Shown here: positions 43,311 to 53,212 of the stretch, in pieces | Layout of the letters: the number at the start of each line of letters is the position of its first letter | Numbering within the stretch: the stretch's first letter is position 1 | NCBI RefSeq assembly: GCF_900114435.1 | Contig: NZ_FOZK01000002.1 | Coordinates: 1 to 64,000, forward strand | Source of the DNA: Halomicrobium zhouii | GTDB taxonomy: Archaea; Halobacteriota; Halobacteria; Halobacteriales; Haloarculaceae | Direction: 5' to 3' | DNA: 64,000 nt | Notes under the pieces: generated by a model | Databases searched by the model: none | Seen by the model: only the letters and a program-made list of their open reading frames with translations | Told to the model about the DNA's origin: nothing | Made by a program: the position numbers and the translations under genes

Positions 43311-43318
43311 AAATATAC
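43311..43318 (+). promoter_or_regulatory. TATA box of gapII
   Basis: AAATATAC lies 24-31 nt upstream of the gapII ATG at 43342. Confidence 0.65.
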
Positions 43319-43341
43319 CCGCTGGCCGAGAATCACGGGAC

Positions 43342-44415
43342 ATGCTCCGCGTGGGCATCAATGGATTCGGTACTATCGGGAAGCGCGTCGCCGACGCCGT
43401 CCGGGCCCAGCCGGACATGCGGGTCGCCGGCGTCGCCAAGCGGTCCCCGAACTACGAAGCCGAGGTCGCCCTGGACCGCGGCTACGCACTATACAGCGCC
43501 GCCGACGACGGCGCCACGCCGTTCGAGGACGCGGGCCTGCCCGTCGAGGGCGGCGTCCACGACCTCGTCGTCGAGAGCGACATCGTCGTCGACGCGACGC
43601 CCTCCGGCGTCGGCGCCCAGAACAAGGGCATCTACGAGGCCCACGACACACCCGCCATCTTCCAGGGCGGCGAGGACGCCGACGTCGCCGAGGTGAGTTT
43701 CAACGCCCGCGCGAACTACGACGACGCTATCGGCGCGGACTTCGTGCGCGTCGTCTCCTGTAACACCACGGGTCTCTCCCGCCTGCTCGCGCCCCTGAAA
43801 GAGAACTACGGCGTCGAGAACGTCCGCGTCACCCTGGTCCGCCGCGGCGGCGACCCCTCCGACACCGGTCGCGGCCCGATCAACGACACGCTGCCGGACC
43901 CGATCGCGATCCCCTCCCACCACGGCCCGGACGTCCAGACGGTGTTCCCCGACGTCCGCATCACGACGATGGGGCTGAAGGTTCCCTCGACGCTGATGCA
44001 CACGCACTCGCTCAACGTCACCCTCGAGTCAGAGCCCGACGTCGACGAGGTGCGCGACCTCTTTGCCGACGAGTCGCGCCTCTTCCTCCTCCCCGAGCGC
44101 CTCGGCATCGACGGCGCCGGGAAACTCAAGGAGTACACCAGCGACGCCGGCCGCCCGCGCGGCGACGTCTGGGAGAACTGCATCTGGGACGAGTCGCTGA
44201 CGATGGACGGCGCCGACCTCTACCTCTTCCAGGCCATCCACCAGGAGGCCGACGTCGTGCCCGAGAACGTCGACGCCGTCCGGGCCATCGCCGACGCCGC
44301 GACCAAGGAGGAGAGCGTCGAGCGGACGAACGAAGCCCTCGGCGTGGGCTCCGGCCTCACCGACCACGCCGTCGACCACGCCGACCCCATCTCCGACGCC
44401 GCCAGCGACGACTGA
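43342..44415 (+). CDS. gapB: type II glyceraldehyde-3-phosphate dehydrogenase (archaeal)
   Basis: The 357-aa enzyme is the archaeal type: [38 protein letters not shown], catalytic C140 in [16 protein letters not shown], and [17 protein letters not shown]. Type II enzymes use NAD(P)+ and in haloarchaea serve gluconeogenesis, while a type I enzyme serves glycolysis. Both occur in this window, with PGK between. The promoter carries a TrmB-like site, consistent with induction when sugar is low. The C-terminal 25 residues are an acidic extension. Confidence 0.95.
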   Translation: MLRVGINGFGTIGKRVADAVRAQPDMRVAGVAKRSPNYEAEVALDRGYALYSAADDGATPFEDAGLPVEGGVHDLVVESDIVVDATPSGVGAQNKGIYEAHDTPAIFQGGEDADVAEVSFNARANYDDAIGADFVRVVSCNTTGLSRLLAPLKENYGVENVRVTLVRRGGDPSDTGRGPINDTLPDPIAIPSHHGPDVQTVFPDVRITTMGLKVPSTLMHTHSLNVTLESEPDVDEVRDLFADESRLFLLPERLGIDGAGKLKEYTSDAGRPRGDVWENCIWDESLTMDGADLYLFQAIHQEADVVPENVDAVRAIADAATKEESVERTNEALGVGSGLTDHAVDHADPISDAASDD

Positions 44416-44458
44416 CGGCGCTCTCGCTGTTTCTCCGTTTTTCGTCTTTCTCCACGAC

Positions 44459-44950
44459 CTACGCCAGTTCTTCGAACTCGACCTCGCCCGTCTCGGTGTC
44501 CAGCACCGCGACCGAGAACGGTTCGGGCGCCCCCTCGAATGCGATGCCGCCGGGATTGATCTGGACGGTGCCCTCGAACACCTCGTGAGTCCGCTCGTGG
44601 GTGTGGCCGTGGAGGACGTAGTCGTAGTTCGCCGAGGCGACCAGCGCCTCGACGATGGCCTCGCTCGTGCCGTGATAGACGCCGAGATCGGTGCCGTCGA
44701 GTGTCAGTTCGGCCATCTCGCCGTGATAGGTGCCGAACTCGTTGATGGTCGCGGCCAGCGCCCACTCCCCGTCGTTGTTGCCGCGGACGGCGTGGAACGC
44801 GAACTCCGAATCGAACGGCGCGGCCGAGAACGGCGCGACGATATCCCCGCAGTGGATCACCGTCTCGACGCCGCGTTCCTCGAACGTTTCGACCGCCGCC
44901 TCGACCAGGGCCAGGTTGTCGTGTGTGTCCGCGACGATGCCGACGAGCAT
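44459..44950 (-). CDS. YfcE/MJ0936-type metallophosphoesterase
   Basis: The 163-aa protein has the calcineurin-like motifs in order: GIVADTHDN, IHCGDIV, VRGNNDG, and VLHGHTHE, followed by INPGG, so the di-metal site is complete. These small phosphodiesterases act on model cyclic nucleotides and phosphodiesters; the natural substrate is unknown. The start at 44950 gives exact family length. It is convergent with gapII and divergent from the ABC exporter genes. Confidence 0.9.
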   Translation of the reverse strand: MLVGIVADTHDNLALVEAAVETFEERGVETVIHCGDIVAPFSAAPFDSEFAFHAVRGNNDGEWALAATINEFGTYHGEMAELTLDGTDLGVYHGTSEAIVEALVASANYDYVLHGHTHERTHEVFEGTVQINPGGIAFEGAPEPFSVAVLDTETGEVEFEELA

Positions 44951-45022
44951 GCGCGTCGTTCGGCCGGCCGGGGCAAGAAGGCTGGCGTCGCTGGCGAATG
45001 GGAACGAGTCACACGTCACCGA

Positions 45023-45033
45023 ATGATATTTAC
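45023..45033 (+). promoter_or_regulatory. TATA-like promoter of the ABC exporter operon
   Basis: ATGATATTTAC lies 27-37 nt upstream of the ATG at 45060. Confidence 0.45.
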
Positions 45034-45059
45034 CGGGGTCGTCGGTACGACGAAAAGAC

Positions 45060-46958
45060 ATGTCGTCGTCGGAAATCGTCGGGGATGGGGCGACCGAACG
45101 GGGAAATCCCCTCTGGTGGCTGTTCCGCCGCCACGGGCGGTCGCGCTGGCGGCAGTTCGCCGTCGGGATGACGCTGTCCGCCCTCGGGCGTTTCCCACAG
45201 CAGGCGCCGGCGTTCCTGATCGGGATGGCGATAAACGCCATTCTCGCCGGGACGGAGGAGTTCCGCCTGCCGTTCGTCCCCGGCGAGTGGCTCCAGGCGA
45301 TGACCCAGTGGGAGCAGCTACTCCTCACCGGCGGTCTGCTCGTGGCGGCCTACGGCCTGGAGACGCTGTTCGACTTCCTCGCGCGCCACCAGATGGGCCG
45401 GTTCGGCACGTACTTCCAGCACGACGTCCGCATGGACGTCTTCGACACCGTCCAGCGGCTGGAACTGGGCTTTTTCGACGACCGCGACACCGGCGACGTG
45501 ATGAGCGTGCTCAACGACGACGTGGACGAGCTGAACGCGTTCGTCTACGGCACGGTCAGCCGGGGCGCGGCGATGGTGTCGCTGGCCGTCGCGGCGTTCG
45601 TCTACATGCTGTGGCTCCAGTGGCAACTCGCGGTCGTCCTGCTCGTCGTGCCGGCGGTCCTGTTCGCGCTGAGCTACTGGTTCTCGGCCCACATCGAGCC
45701 CAAGCACGAGGCCATCCGCGAGCGCGTCGGTGAACTCAACGGCCGGCTGAACAACAACGTCGAGGGCGTCTCCGTCATCAAGGCCTTCGGCACCGAACGC
45801 GCCGAGCGCGAGCGGGTCGCGGACGCCTCGCGGAACCACCTCGACGCCCAGTGGGACGCCCACCGGTCACAGGCCGCGGTCGACCCGGTGATGCGCGTCG
45901 TCTCCGACACCGCCCGCGTGCTCACGCTCGTTATCGGCGGGTACTGGGTAATCTCCGGGCAGCCCCCGCTCTTTTTCACCGGCGAACTGGCCGCCGGGAC
46001 GCTCGTCTCCTTCCTCATGTACGCCGGCGCGCTCGTCACGCCGATGCAAGGGATCACGGACGTCATCGACTCCTACCAGAACAGCAAGTCGGCGGCGACG
46101 CGGCTCCGCGAGGCCGTCGAGAACGACGCCGTCGCCGAACGCGAGGGCGCCCACGACCTGGCCGACCCCGACGGCGCGGTCAGCTACGAGGGCGTCACCT
46201 TCCGCTACCCCGGCCGCGACGAGCCGACCATCGACGACGTGAGCTTCGCCGTCGACCCGGGCGAGACCGTCGGCGTCGTCGGCCCGACGGGGGCCGGCAA
46301 GTCGACGTTGCTCTCCTTCCTGTTGCGCTTCTACGACCCCGACGATGGAACGATTCGCGTCGACGACCACGACGTGCGGGACCTCACCGTCGAGAGCCTC
46401 CGGGAGTCGGTCGGGTACGTCTCCCAGGACCCGTTCCTGTTCGACGGCAGCGTGCGGGAGAACGTCGCCTACGCCGAGTCGGGGCGCTCCCACGAAACTG
46501 TCGTCGAGGCCGCGAAACTCGCGGGCGCCCACGAGTTCGTCGCCGACCTGCCGGAGGGGTACGACACCGAGGTGGGCGAACGCGGCGTCAAACTCTCGGG
46601 GGGCCAGCGCCAGCGCATCGCCATCGCGCGGGCCATCGTCCGCGATCCGGCCTTCCTGATCTTCGACGAGGCGACCAGCCACGTCGACAACGAGACGGAG
46701 GTGCTGATCCAGCGGACGCTCGATAGCCTGGCTGCCGACCGGACGACGTTCCTCGTCGCCCACCGGCTCTCGACGGTGCGCGACGCCGACCGGATCCTCG
46801 TGCTGGACGACGGGCGGCTGGTCGAATCCGGGACGCACGACGACCTGCTCGCCGACGACGGCCTCTACGCCGACCTCTGGCGCGTCCAGGTCGGCGACGT
46901 CGCGGCGCTGCCCGACTCGTTCCTCGAACGCGTGCGCCGGGAGGAGGACGTGGCATGA
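45060..46958 (+). CDS. ABC exporter, fused membrane and ATPase domains (subunit 1)
   Basis: The 632-aa half-transporter has a six-helix type IV exporter domain (about 35-340, with [24 protein letters not shown] as coupling helix) and an ATPase domain with GPTGAGKST, the Q-loop [33 protein letters not shown] and VAHRLST. The catalytic Glu is present. Its gene overlaps the next, a paralogue, by 4 bp (ATGA), so a heterodimer is expected. Substrate is unknown; lipids, peptides or drugs are all possible. Confidence 0.88.
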   Translation: MSSSEIVGDGATERGNPLWWLFRRHGRSRWRQFAVGMTLSALGRFPQQAPAFLIGMAINAILAGTEEFRLPFVPGEWLQAMTQWEQLLLTGGLLVAAYGLETLFDFLARHQMGRFGTYFQHDVRMDVFDTVQRLELGFFDDRDTGDVMSVLNDDVDELNAFVYGTVSRGAAMVSLAVAAFVYMLWLQWQLAVVLLVVPAVLFALSYWFSAHIEPKHEAIRERVGELNGRLNNNVEGVSVIKAFGTERAERERVADASRNHLDAQWDAHRSQAAVDPVMRVVSDTARVLTLVIGGYWVISGQPPLFFTGELAAGTLVSFLMYAGALVTPMQGITDVIDSYQNSKSAATRLREAVENDAVAEREGAHDLADPDGAVSYEGVTFRYPGRDEPTIDDVSFAVDPGETVGVVGPTGAGKSTLLSFLLRFYDPDDGTIRVDDHDVRDLTVESLRESVGYVSQDPFLFDGSVRENVAYAESGRSHETVVEAAKLAGAHEFVADLPEGYDTEVGERGVKLSGGQRQRIAIARAIVRDPAFLIFDEATSHVDNETEVLIQRTLDSLAADRTTFLVAHRLSTVRDADRILVLDDGRLVESGTHDDLLADDGLYADLWRVQVGDVAALPDSFLERVRREEDVA

Positions 46959-48955
46959 GCGACGAGTCCGGGGAAGCAGGCGAGAGGGACGAAGCCGACG
47001 ACACCGACGGGCCCGACGACACCGACGAAGCGGACGAGACCACGGAGTCGAGCTACCGGGCCGACACGGACTGGCCGGTGCTCGCACTCATGCGCGACCA
47101 CGGGCGCCCGTACCTCCACCTCGCGGTGGCCGGTCTGCTGATCCGGCTGGTGTGGATCGTCCCCGGCCAGGCCAGCACGGCTATCCTTGGATACGCCTAC
47201 GACACGCTGTTCAGCAACGAGCGGACGTTCGCGCCGCCGCTCGTTCCGCAGGCCTGGATACAGGAACCGATCGACCAGCTGTGGCTCGTCGCCGGTGCCA
47301 TGCTCGGACTGACCGTCCTCGGGAAGATCTTCCAGGTGCTCCGGACGCTCTCCTGGGGCGCGTTCGCGTTCAATCTCCAGCACGACGTGCGAACCGGGAC
47401 CTACGACACCGTCCAGCGCCTGGAGATGGGCTTCTTCGACGACCACCAGACGGGCGAGGTGATGTCCATCCTCAACAACGACGTCAACGAGATGGAGGCG
47501 TTCTTCACGGAGACTATCGACGACGCGATGACCGCCGCCTCCTTCCTCCTCGGCGTCGGCTTCTTCATGGCCCTGCTGAACTGGCAGTTCACGCTCGTGG
47601 CGCTGGCGGTCGTACCCGTCATCGTCGCGGCCAACTACTGGTTCTCGGGCCGGATCGGCGCCGCGTACGGGGCGATCCGCGAGACGACCGGCAAGCTGAA
47701 CGCCCAGCTCCAGAACAGCGTCAGCGGGATCTCCGTCGTCAAGGCCTACACCGCGGAACCCTTCGAGTACGACCGCGTCGAGGCGGCCTCGGAGCGGGTC
47801 GTCGACGCCGGCCTCGAGCTGGTCGACATCAGAGCGCGACACTACCCCTCGATGCGCGCGCTCACGGGCGTCGGCGTCGTCCTGACCTTCGGCGTCGGTG
47901 CCTACTGGGTCGTCGACGGCCCACCGGGCCCGTTCACGCTCACGCTGACGGCCGGGACCCTGCTCACGTTCCTCCTCTACACCCAGCGCATCTCCTGGCC
48001 GATGATAGAGGTCGCCGGTGTCATCGACAGCTACCAGAGCGCGACGGCATCGGCCGACCGGATCCTCGGCGTCCAGCGGGCGGCGGAGTCGGTCACCGAG
48101 CGACCGGACGCGACCGAACTCGACGCGGTCGACGGCGGCGTCAGCTACGACGACGTCACGTTCGCCTACCCCGAGAGCGACCAGAGCGAGTCCGACGAGC
48201 GAGAGAGCCCACCGGTCCTCACAGACGTCTCCTTCGACGTCGACCCGGGCGAGACGGTCGGTATCGTCGGGCCGACCGGCGCGGGGAAGTCGACGCTGCT
48301 CAAACTACTCATGCGGTTCTACGACGTGGACGAGGGGAGCGTCAGCGTCGATGGCCACGACGTGCGGGACCTGACCGTCGACAGCGTCCGGGACGCCGTC
48401 GGTTACATCAGCCAGGACCCGTTCCTCTTCTCCGGGACGGTCCGGGCGAACGTCACGTACGGCACCCCGCAGACCGACGAAGCGGCGGTCTGGACTGCCC
48501 TGGAGCGAGCGGAGGCCGACGCCTTCGTCGCGGACCTGCCCGACGGCCTCGACACGACCATCGGCGAGCGCGGCGTGAAGCTCTCCGGCGGCCAGCGCCA
48601 GCGCCTCTGTCTCGCCCGGACGATGCTCCACGACCCTGGCATTCTGGTACTCGACGAGGCCACGAGCCACGTCGACAACGAGACGGAGGCGCTCATCCAG
48701 CGCAGCATCGCCTCGCTCGTCGCCGAGCGCACCACCATCGTCGTGGCCCACCGGCTCTCGACGGTCCGCGACGCCGACCGCATCGTCGTGATGGACGACG
48801 GCGAAGTCGCAGAAGTCGGAACCCACGACGAGTTGCTCGACGCCGACGGCCTCTACGCGTCGCTCTGGCACGTCCAGGTCGGTGACGTCCAGTCCCTCCC
48901 CGCCGAGTTCGTCGACCGGGTCGAGCGGCGCGCGGACGCCATCACTACTGACTGA
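46955..48955 (+). CDS. ABC exporter, fused membrane and ATPase domains (subunit 2)
   Basis: The 666-aa paralogue of the preceding protein has an acidic N-terminal tail of about 45 residues ([23 protein letters not shown]), then a six-helix domain with [24 protein letters not shown], and an ATPase with [42 protein letters not shown] and VAHRLST. Both ATP sites therefore look competent, unlike many asymmetric heterodimeric exporters. A charged insert ([16 protein letters not shown]) lies just before the Walker A region. Confidence 0.88.
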   Translation: MSDESGEAGERDEADDTDGPDDTDEADETTESSYRADTDWPVLALMRDHGRPYLHLAVAGLLIRLVWIVPGQASTAILGYAYDTLFSNERTFAPPLVPQAWIQEPIDQLWLVAGAMLGLTVLGKIFQVLRTLSWGAFAFNLQHDVRTGTYDTVQRLEMGFFDDHQTGEVMSILNNDVNEMEAFFTETIDDAMTAASFLLGVGFFMALLNWQFTLVALAVVPVIVAANYWFSGRIGAAYGAIRETTGKLNAQLQNSVSGISVVKAYTAEPFEYDRVEAASERVVDAGLELVDIRARHYPSMRALTGVGVVLTFGVGAYWVVDGPPGPFTLTLTAGTLLTFLLYTQRISWPMIEVAGVIDSYQSATASADRILGVQRAAESVTERPDATELDAVDGGVSYDDVTFAYPESDQSESDERESPPVLTDVSFDVDPGETVGIVGPTGAGKSTLLKLLMRFYDVDEGSVSVDGHDVRDLTVDSVRDAVGYISQDPFLFSGTVRANVTYGTPQTDEAAVWTALERAEADAFVADLPDGLDTTIGERGVKLSGGQRQRLCLARTMLHDPGILVLDEATSHVDNETEALIQRSIASLVAERTTIVVAHRLSTVRDADRIVVMDDGEVAEVGTHDELLDADGLYASLWHVQVGDVQSLPAEFVDRVERRADAITTD

Positions 48956-49050
48956 GCGGTGCCGCGACCGTTGGATGGGCTATCGTCGCGAGCGTTCCTC
49001 ACCCGCCCAGCGGCCCCACGAGTCAAGGCAGTCAGCCCCGAACAGTCCCC

Positions 49051-49893
49051 ATGAACGTGCTCCTGACCGGTGGTGCCGGCACCGTCGGCACCGCCATCAC
49101 CGATCACCTCGCCGACCGCGAGGAGTACCAGCTGACGAGCGTCGACCCGGAGCCCCACCCCGACCCGAACGTCGAGTCGGTCGAGGCCGACGTCGGCGAT
49201 TACGACGCGATCCGGCCCCACTTCGAGGACCAGGACGCCGTCGTCCACCTGGCCCACGCGCCCATCGAGGGGGGCGGCCCGTCGGACCGCTCGATCCACG
49301 CCTTCGACGGGCACCTCGCCAACCTGGAGATTCACGCCAACGCCTACGAGGCGGCCGTCGACGCCGGCGTCGACACGTTCGTCTACGCCTCCTCGAACCA
49401 CGCCGTGGGCATGTACGAGGTCGAACACGCCCCCGACGTCTACTATCCGGACTACGGCCTCACCGTGGACCACACCGTCCAGCCCCGGCCGGACTCGATG
49501 TACGGCGTCGAGAAGGTGTACGCCGAGGGACTGGGTCGGCTGGCCGCCGAGGCCCACGACATGCAGGTGTACGCCCTGCGGATCTGTGCGGTCCGCGACC
49601 CCGAGTACGACCACCCCTACGGTGACGCCGAGGCCGGCGTCGACCGCGGCGAGTTCGAGCGCGACAGCGACGCCTACGCGACCCAGGTCGCCCGGATGAA
49701 GGGGATGTGGCAGTCCCGCCGCGACCACGCCCAGATGGTCGAGCGCTGTTTCACCGACGACTCCGTCGAATTCGACGTGTTCTACGGCGTCAGCGACAAC
49801 GACCGTCGCTGGTTCGACGTCGACCACGCCAGGGAGGTGCTGGGGTACGAGCCGGAAGATAACGGTGAACAGTGGGATACGCCGCCAGAATAA
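49051..49893 (+). CDS. NAD-dependent SDR, Azf/glucose-6-phosphate dehydrogenase-like
   Basis: The 280-aa extended SDR has the N-terminal TGGAGTVG nucleotide motif, an active-site region with VYASSNHAVGMYE and YGVEKVYAE (Tyr-x-x-x-Lys), and the C-terminal VFYGVSDNDRRWFDVDHAREVLGYEPEDNGE. The last two motifs closely resemble those of the haloarchaeal glucose-6-phosphate dehydrogenase Azf and of uronate and sugar dehydrogenases. Oxidation of a sugar or sugar phosphate with NAD+ is likely; the precise substrate is not. Confidence 0.75.
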   Translation: MNVLLTGGAGTVGTAITDHLADREEYQLTSVDPEPHPDPNVESVEADVGDYDAIRPHFEDQDAVVHLAHAPIEGGGPSDRSIHAFDGHLANLEIHANAYEAAVDAGVDTFVYASSNHAVGMYEVEHAPDVYYPDYGLTVDHTVQPRPDSMYGVEKVYAEGLGRLAAEAHDMQVYALRICAVRDPEYDHPYGDAEAGVDRGEFERDSDAYATQVARMKGMWQSRRDHAQMVERCFTDDSVEFDVFYGVSDNDRRWFDVDHAREVLGYEPEDNGEQWDTPPE

Positions 49894-49972
49894 CATCGAC
49901 GTCTGGTCGGAGTTGGACGCCACCGTCCCGGGACCGACGAAATAAGGTGGAAGCGACGAGAGACGGCACACA

Positions 49973-51298
49973 GTGAACGCCAACGACCGCGCGATTACGG
50001 CGCTCGTCATGCTCGCCCACGCGGCGGTCCACACCTACGAGATGGCCGTCCCGCTGTTCGTCGTCGTCTGGCTCACCGAGTTCGACGTCATCTCGCTCGG
50101 CATCGCCCAGTTCGAGGTGACGACGGCGACGCTGGGCGTCGTCGTGACGCTCGGCTACGGCCTGTTCGGCCTGGGCGCGCTGCCGGGCGGCATCCTCGTC
50201 GACCGCATCGGGTCCCGGCGGCTCATCAGCGCCTGCCTGCTCGGGATGGGGCTGTCCTACGTCCTGCTCGGCCTGGCGCCGAGCATGCTCGTCGTCGCGC
50301 TCGCCCTGGTCCTCTGGGGTGTGGCGGCCAGCGTCTACCACCCTGCGGGCCTCTCGCTGATCAGCAAGGGCGTCGAGGAACGGGGGACCGGGCTTGCCTA
50401 CCACGGCATCGCCGGCAACCTCGGCATCGGCCTCGGGCCGCTCCTGACCGCCGTCCTGCTTCTGTTCGTGGAGTGGCGGACGGTGGCGCTGATCCTGGGG
50501 GTGCCCGCGCTGCTCGCGGCGGTGTACGCCGCCCGGGCGAACTTCGACGAGACGGCCGCCGTCGAAGACGTCGCGGAGGGAGCGGCGGCCGACGGCGGCA
50601 GTTCGAAGGCCGACGCCGGCGTCGACTCGCTGGGTGAGTTCGTCACCGAGTCGCGACGGCTCCTGGCCGGCGGGTTCCTCCTCGTGTTCGTCGTCGTGAT
50701 GTGCTCGGGGCTGTACTACCGCGGCATCCTCACCTTCCTGCCGGAGCTGCTCCGCGGGCTGCCCGGGTTCGAACCGATCCCAGTCACCGAACTGCTGCCG
50801 GCGAGCGTCGGATCCGCGCTGGGCGTCGAAGCGGGCGACGCCCAGACCATCTCACCGCAGGACTACTTCTACGCCGGCCTGCTGCTCGTCGGCGTCGTCG
50901 GCCAGTACGCCGGCGGGAAGCTGACCGACCGGTTCCCCGTCGAGTACGGCATCGCCGGCGCCTTCGCCGTCCTCGCGGTCCTGGCGCTGGCGTTCGTCCC
51001 GGTCGCCGGGATGGGCATCGGCCCGCTGATGGCGCTCGGTGCCGTCCTGGGTATCTTCCTCTTCGTCGTCCAGCCGCTGTACCAGGCGACCGTCGCCGAG
51101 TACACGCCCGCCGGCACGCGCGGGCTCTCCTACGGCTTCACGTACCTCGGCGTGTTCGGCGTCGGCGCGCTGGGGGGGACCATCGCCGGCGCCATCCTCG
51201 CGTTCGCGGGCGTGGCGGAGCTATTCCTGACGCTGGCGGTTATCGCCACCGCGGCGTCCGGCGTGGGACTGTACCTGGGTCGGGCGGCGGGGAGGTAA
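49973..51298 (+). CDS. major facilitator superfamily transporter
   Basis: The 441-aa protein has about 12 hydrophobic helices and the MFS loop 2-3 signature GGILVDRIGSRRLIS, with a second GGKLTDRFPVEYG after the central loop. The cytoplasmic middle loop is acidic and low complexity (AAVEDVAEGAAADGGSSKADAGVDSL). The initiator is GTG at 49973, with AATAAG about 30 nt upstream as a TATA candidate. Substrate is unknown. It lies 80 bp after the SDR gene and may serve the same sugar or acid pathway. Confidence 0.82.
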   Translation: MNANDRAITALVMLAHAAVHTYEMAVPLFVVVWLTEFDVISLGIAQFEVTTATLGVVVTLGYGLFGLGALPGGILVDRIGSRRLISACLLGMGLSYVLLGLAPSMLVVALALVLWGVAASVYHPAGLSLISKGVEERGTGLAYHGIAGNLGIGLGPLLTAVLLLFVEWRTVALILGVPALLAAVYAARANFDETAAVEDVAEGAAADGGSSKADAGVDSLGEFVTESRRLLAGGFLLVFVVVMCSGLYYRGILTFLPELLRGLPGFEPIPVTELLPASVGSALGVEAGDAQTISPQDYFYAGLLLVGVVGQYAGGKLTDRFPVEYGIAGAFAVLAVLALAFVPVAGMGIGPLMALGAVLGIFLFVVQPLYQATVAEYTPAGTRGLSYGFTYLGVFGVGALGGTIAGAILAFAGVAELFLTLAVIATAASGVGLYLGRAAGR

Positions 51299-51319
51299 CC
51301 GCCACACGACCGAAATCGT

Positions 51320-52531
51320 CTACTCCCGCGCCAGCACCTCGATACCGACCAGTTCCTGCCCGGTCAGCGCGCTGATGTACGCGCCGCCGGCGATGGAGAC
51401 GTGAGAGAACTCCTCTTCCGTCATCCCGTACATACGAATAGCCCGGGAGGTGTCGCCGCCGCCGACGACGGAGAAACAGTCCGTCGCGGCGATGGCTTCG
51501 AGCGCGCCGACGGTCCCAACGGAGAAGCGCTCGTCCTCGAACAGGCCCAGCGCGCCCTTGACGAAGACGGCCTCGGACTCGCGGATGATCGGCGAGTAGG
51601 TCATCACGGTCTCCGAGCCGACGTCGAGGAACCCCTGGGTCTTCTCCTCGATCTCGTCGACGGCTATCTCGGCCCGGTTTTCGTCGTCATCTTCGTAGGC
51701 GAGGTCCACGGCCAGCGAGATCTGGTCGCGGTGCTCGGCGAGCATCGACTCGATCTTTGCCTGGTTTGCCTCCCACTGCTCGTCGAACAGGTCCATGTCA
51801 CCGACGTCGTGGCCGACGGGGTAGCCGTCCGCGCGGAGGAACAGTTCGCCGGCGATGCCGCCCAGCAGGAAGTCGTCGACTTTCTCGTCGAGCGCGCTCA
51901 TCACGTCGATGACGTCGGTGGCCTTGGTGCCGCCGACGACCATCGTGACGTTGCCGTCGAACTCCTTCTCGGCGATGGCGGTGTTGGCCTCGTACTCCGT
52001 CTCCATGACGCGACCGGCGTAGGCGGGCAGCACGAGCGGGAACCCCACGAGGGAGGCGTGCGAGCGGTGGGCCGCCGAGTACGCGTCGTTGACGTAGGCG
52101 TCGAACTCCGCACTCAGGGTCTGGACGAACTCCGTCTCGGCCTTGACTTCGGGGTCCTCCTCGGGGAGTTCCTCGTCGCACATTCGGGTGTTTTCGAGCA
52201 GGAGGACCTCCCCCGAATCGACGTCGTCGATGGCCGCGATGGCGTCGTCGCCGAACGTGTCCGCGACGAAGCCGACGTCCTGGTCGATGTGGTCGGCGAG
52301 GATGTCGGCGTGTTGCTCCAGCGAGACGAAGGTGTCCCGGCCGGGTCGGCCCTGGTGGGCCATGAGCACGGTCTGGAACTCGCGGTCGGCGAGTTCCGCG
52401 ACTGTCTCGGCGTGGCGGTCGAACCGGCGGTTGTCCTGGACTTCGCCGTCCTCCACGGGGCTGTTGAGGTCGAGGCGGACGAGGACGCGCTGGCCGTCGT
52501 CGAGGTCGTCGAGCGTCTTGAACGAGGGCAT
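51320..52531 (-). CDS. pgk: phosphoglycerate kinase
   Basis: The 403-aa protein starts MPSFKTLDDLDDGQRVLVRLDLNSPV, contains VLMAHQGRPGRDTFVSLEQHADIL (substrate His/Arg), NDAYSAAHRSHASLVGFP and the C-terminal GGGDTSRAIRMYG and SIAGGAYISALTG, all archaeal PGK landmarks. It makes or uses 1,3-bisphosphoglycerate in the cytoplasm, next to the two GAPDH enzymes encoded on either side within 8 kb. It is monocistronic and divergent from the STAS-like gene. Confidence 0.95.
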   Translation of the reverse strand: MPSFKTLDDLDDGQRVLVRLDLNSPVEDGEVQDNRRFDRHAETVAELADREFQTVLMAHQGRPGRDTFVSLEQHADILADHIDQDVGFVADTFGDDAIAAIDDVDSGEVLLLENTRMCDEELPEEDPEVKAETEFVQTLSAEFDAYVNDAYSAAHRSHASLVGFPLVLPAYAGRVMETEYEANTAIAEKEFDGNVTMVVGGTKATDVIDVMSALDEKVDDFLLGGIAGELFLRADGYPVGHDVGDMDLFDEQWEANQAKIESMLAEHRDQISLAVDLAYEDDDENRAEIAVDEIEEKTQGFLDVGSETVMTYSPIIRESEAVFVKGALGLFEDERFSVGTVGALEAIAATDCFSVVGGGDTSRAIRMYGMTEEEFSHVSIAGGAYISALTGQELVGIEVLARE

Positions 52532-52692
52532 CTGTTGTCAGTTCGAACGGTCGCGCGTCGGCGAGAAAAAACCGGCTGATCGGGACGGTGCGTCGTCGGG
52601 GCGTCGTCGGGGCGTGCGCGCCCCGCCACGCTGGCTCACCGCTCCGACCCGCCCGCCGTCCCGGAGTACCAGCCGTGATAACTGCGGGGCAG

Positions 52693-52701
52693 CGTTTATG
52701 C
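52693..52701 (+). promoter_or_regulatory. TATA-like promoter of the STAS/SpoIIAA-like gene
   Basis: CGTTTATGC is centred 27 nt upstream of the ATG at 52724. Confidence 0.45.
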
Positions 52702-52723
52702 GAAATCGTCTGAGAGTCCGAGT

Positions 52724-53134
52724 ATGGCACCGGAAGTACACACAGAAGGGGAGAAGTACACGATAGAATGGGACGACGACATCGGCACACTGATCCACAC
52801 GTGGACCGCGTTCGCCTCGGGGGAGGCGTTCCGCGAGGGGTGCAACGACCTGCTCGCGGCCGTCGAGGAGCGAAACGCCACGAAGATGATAGTCGACACG
52901 AGCAACGTGAAGGCCCACGACGAGGCGGACAAGCAGTGGCTCCAGACGGAGTGGACGCCGAAGACCGTCGAGGCTGGCGTCCAGGCCACGGCGATGGTCC
53001 GGTCGGACAGCGTCATCTCCGAGATGGAGATGAAGGAGATGAGCGAGAACATGCCAGACGACGCAGACGGCGGTCCCGAGGCGTTGATCACCGACGACAT
53101 GGCCGAAGCGCGCGACTGGATGGCGGACCAGTAA
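52724..53134 (+). CDS. STAS/SpoIIAA-like domain protein
   Basis: The 136-aa protein reads TIEWDDDIGTLIHTWTAFASGEAFREGCNDLLAAVEERNATKMIVDTSNV with later TPKTVEAGVQATAMVRSDSVISEMEMKEM and a closing ITDDMAEARDWMADQ. The alternating strand/helix order and the final helix resemble STAS/SEC14-like (SpoIIAA-like) proteins also common in Bacteroidetes. Such domains act in protein-protein signalling or lipid binding. The match is by general pattern only. Confidence 0.55.
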   Translation: MAPEVHTEGEKYTIEWDDDIGTLIHTWTAFASGEAFREGCNDLLAAVEERNATKMIVDTSNVKAHDEADKQWLQTEWTPKTVEAGVQATAMVRSDSVISEMEMKEMSENMPDDADGGPEALITDDMAEARDWMADQ

Positions 53135-53212
53135 CGCCGCGACCCTTTTCTGCCGTGCTTGCGGGCACTTGCGTGGCCGAACCTTCTTGTCCCCCGACGG
53201 CGATCGCCGTCC

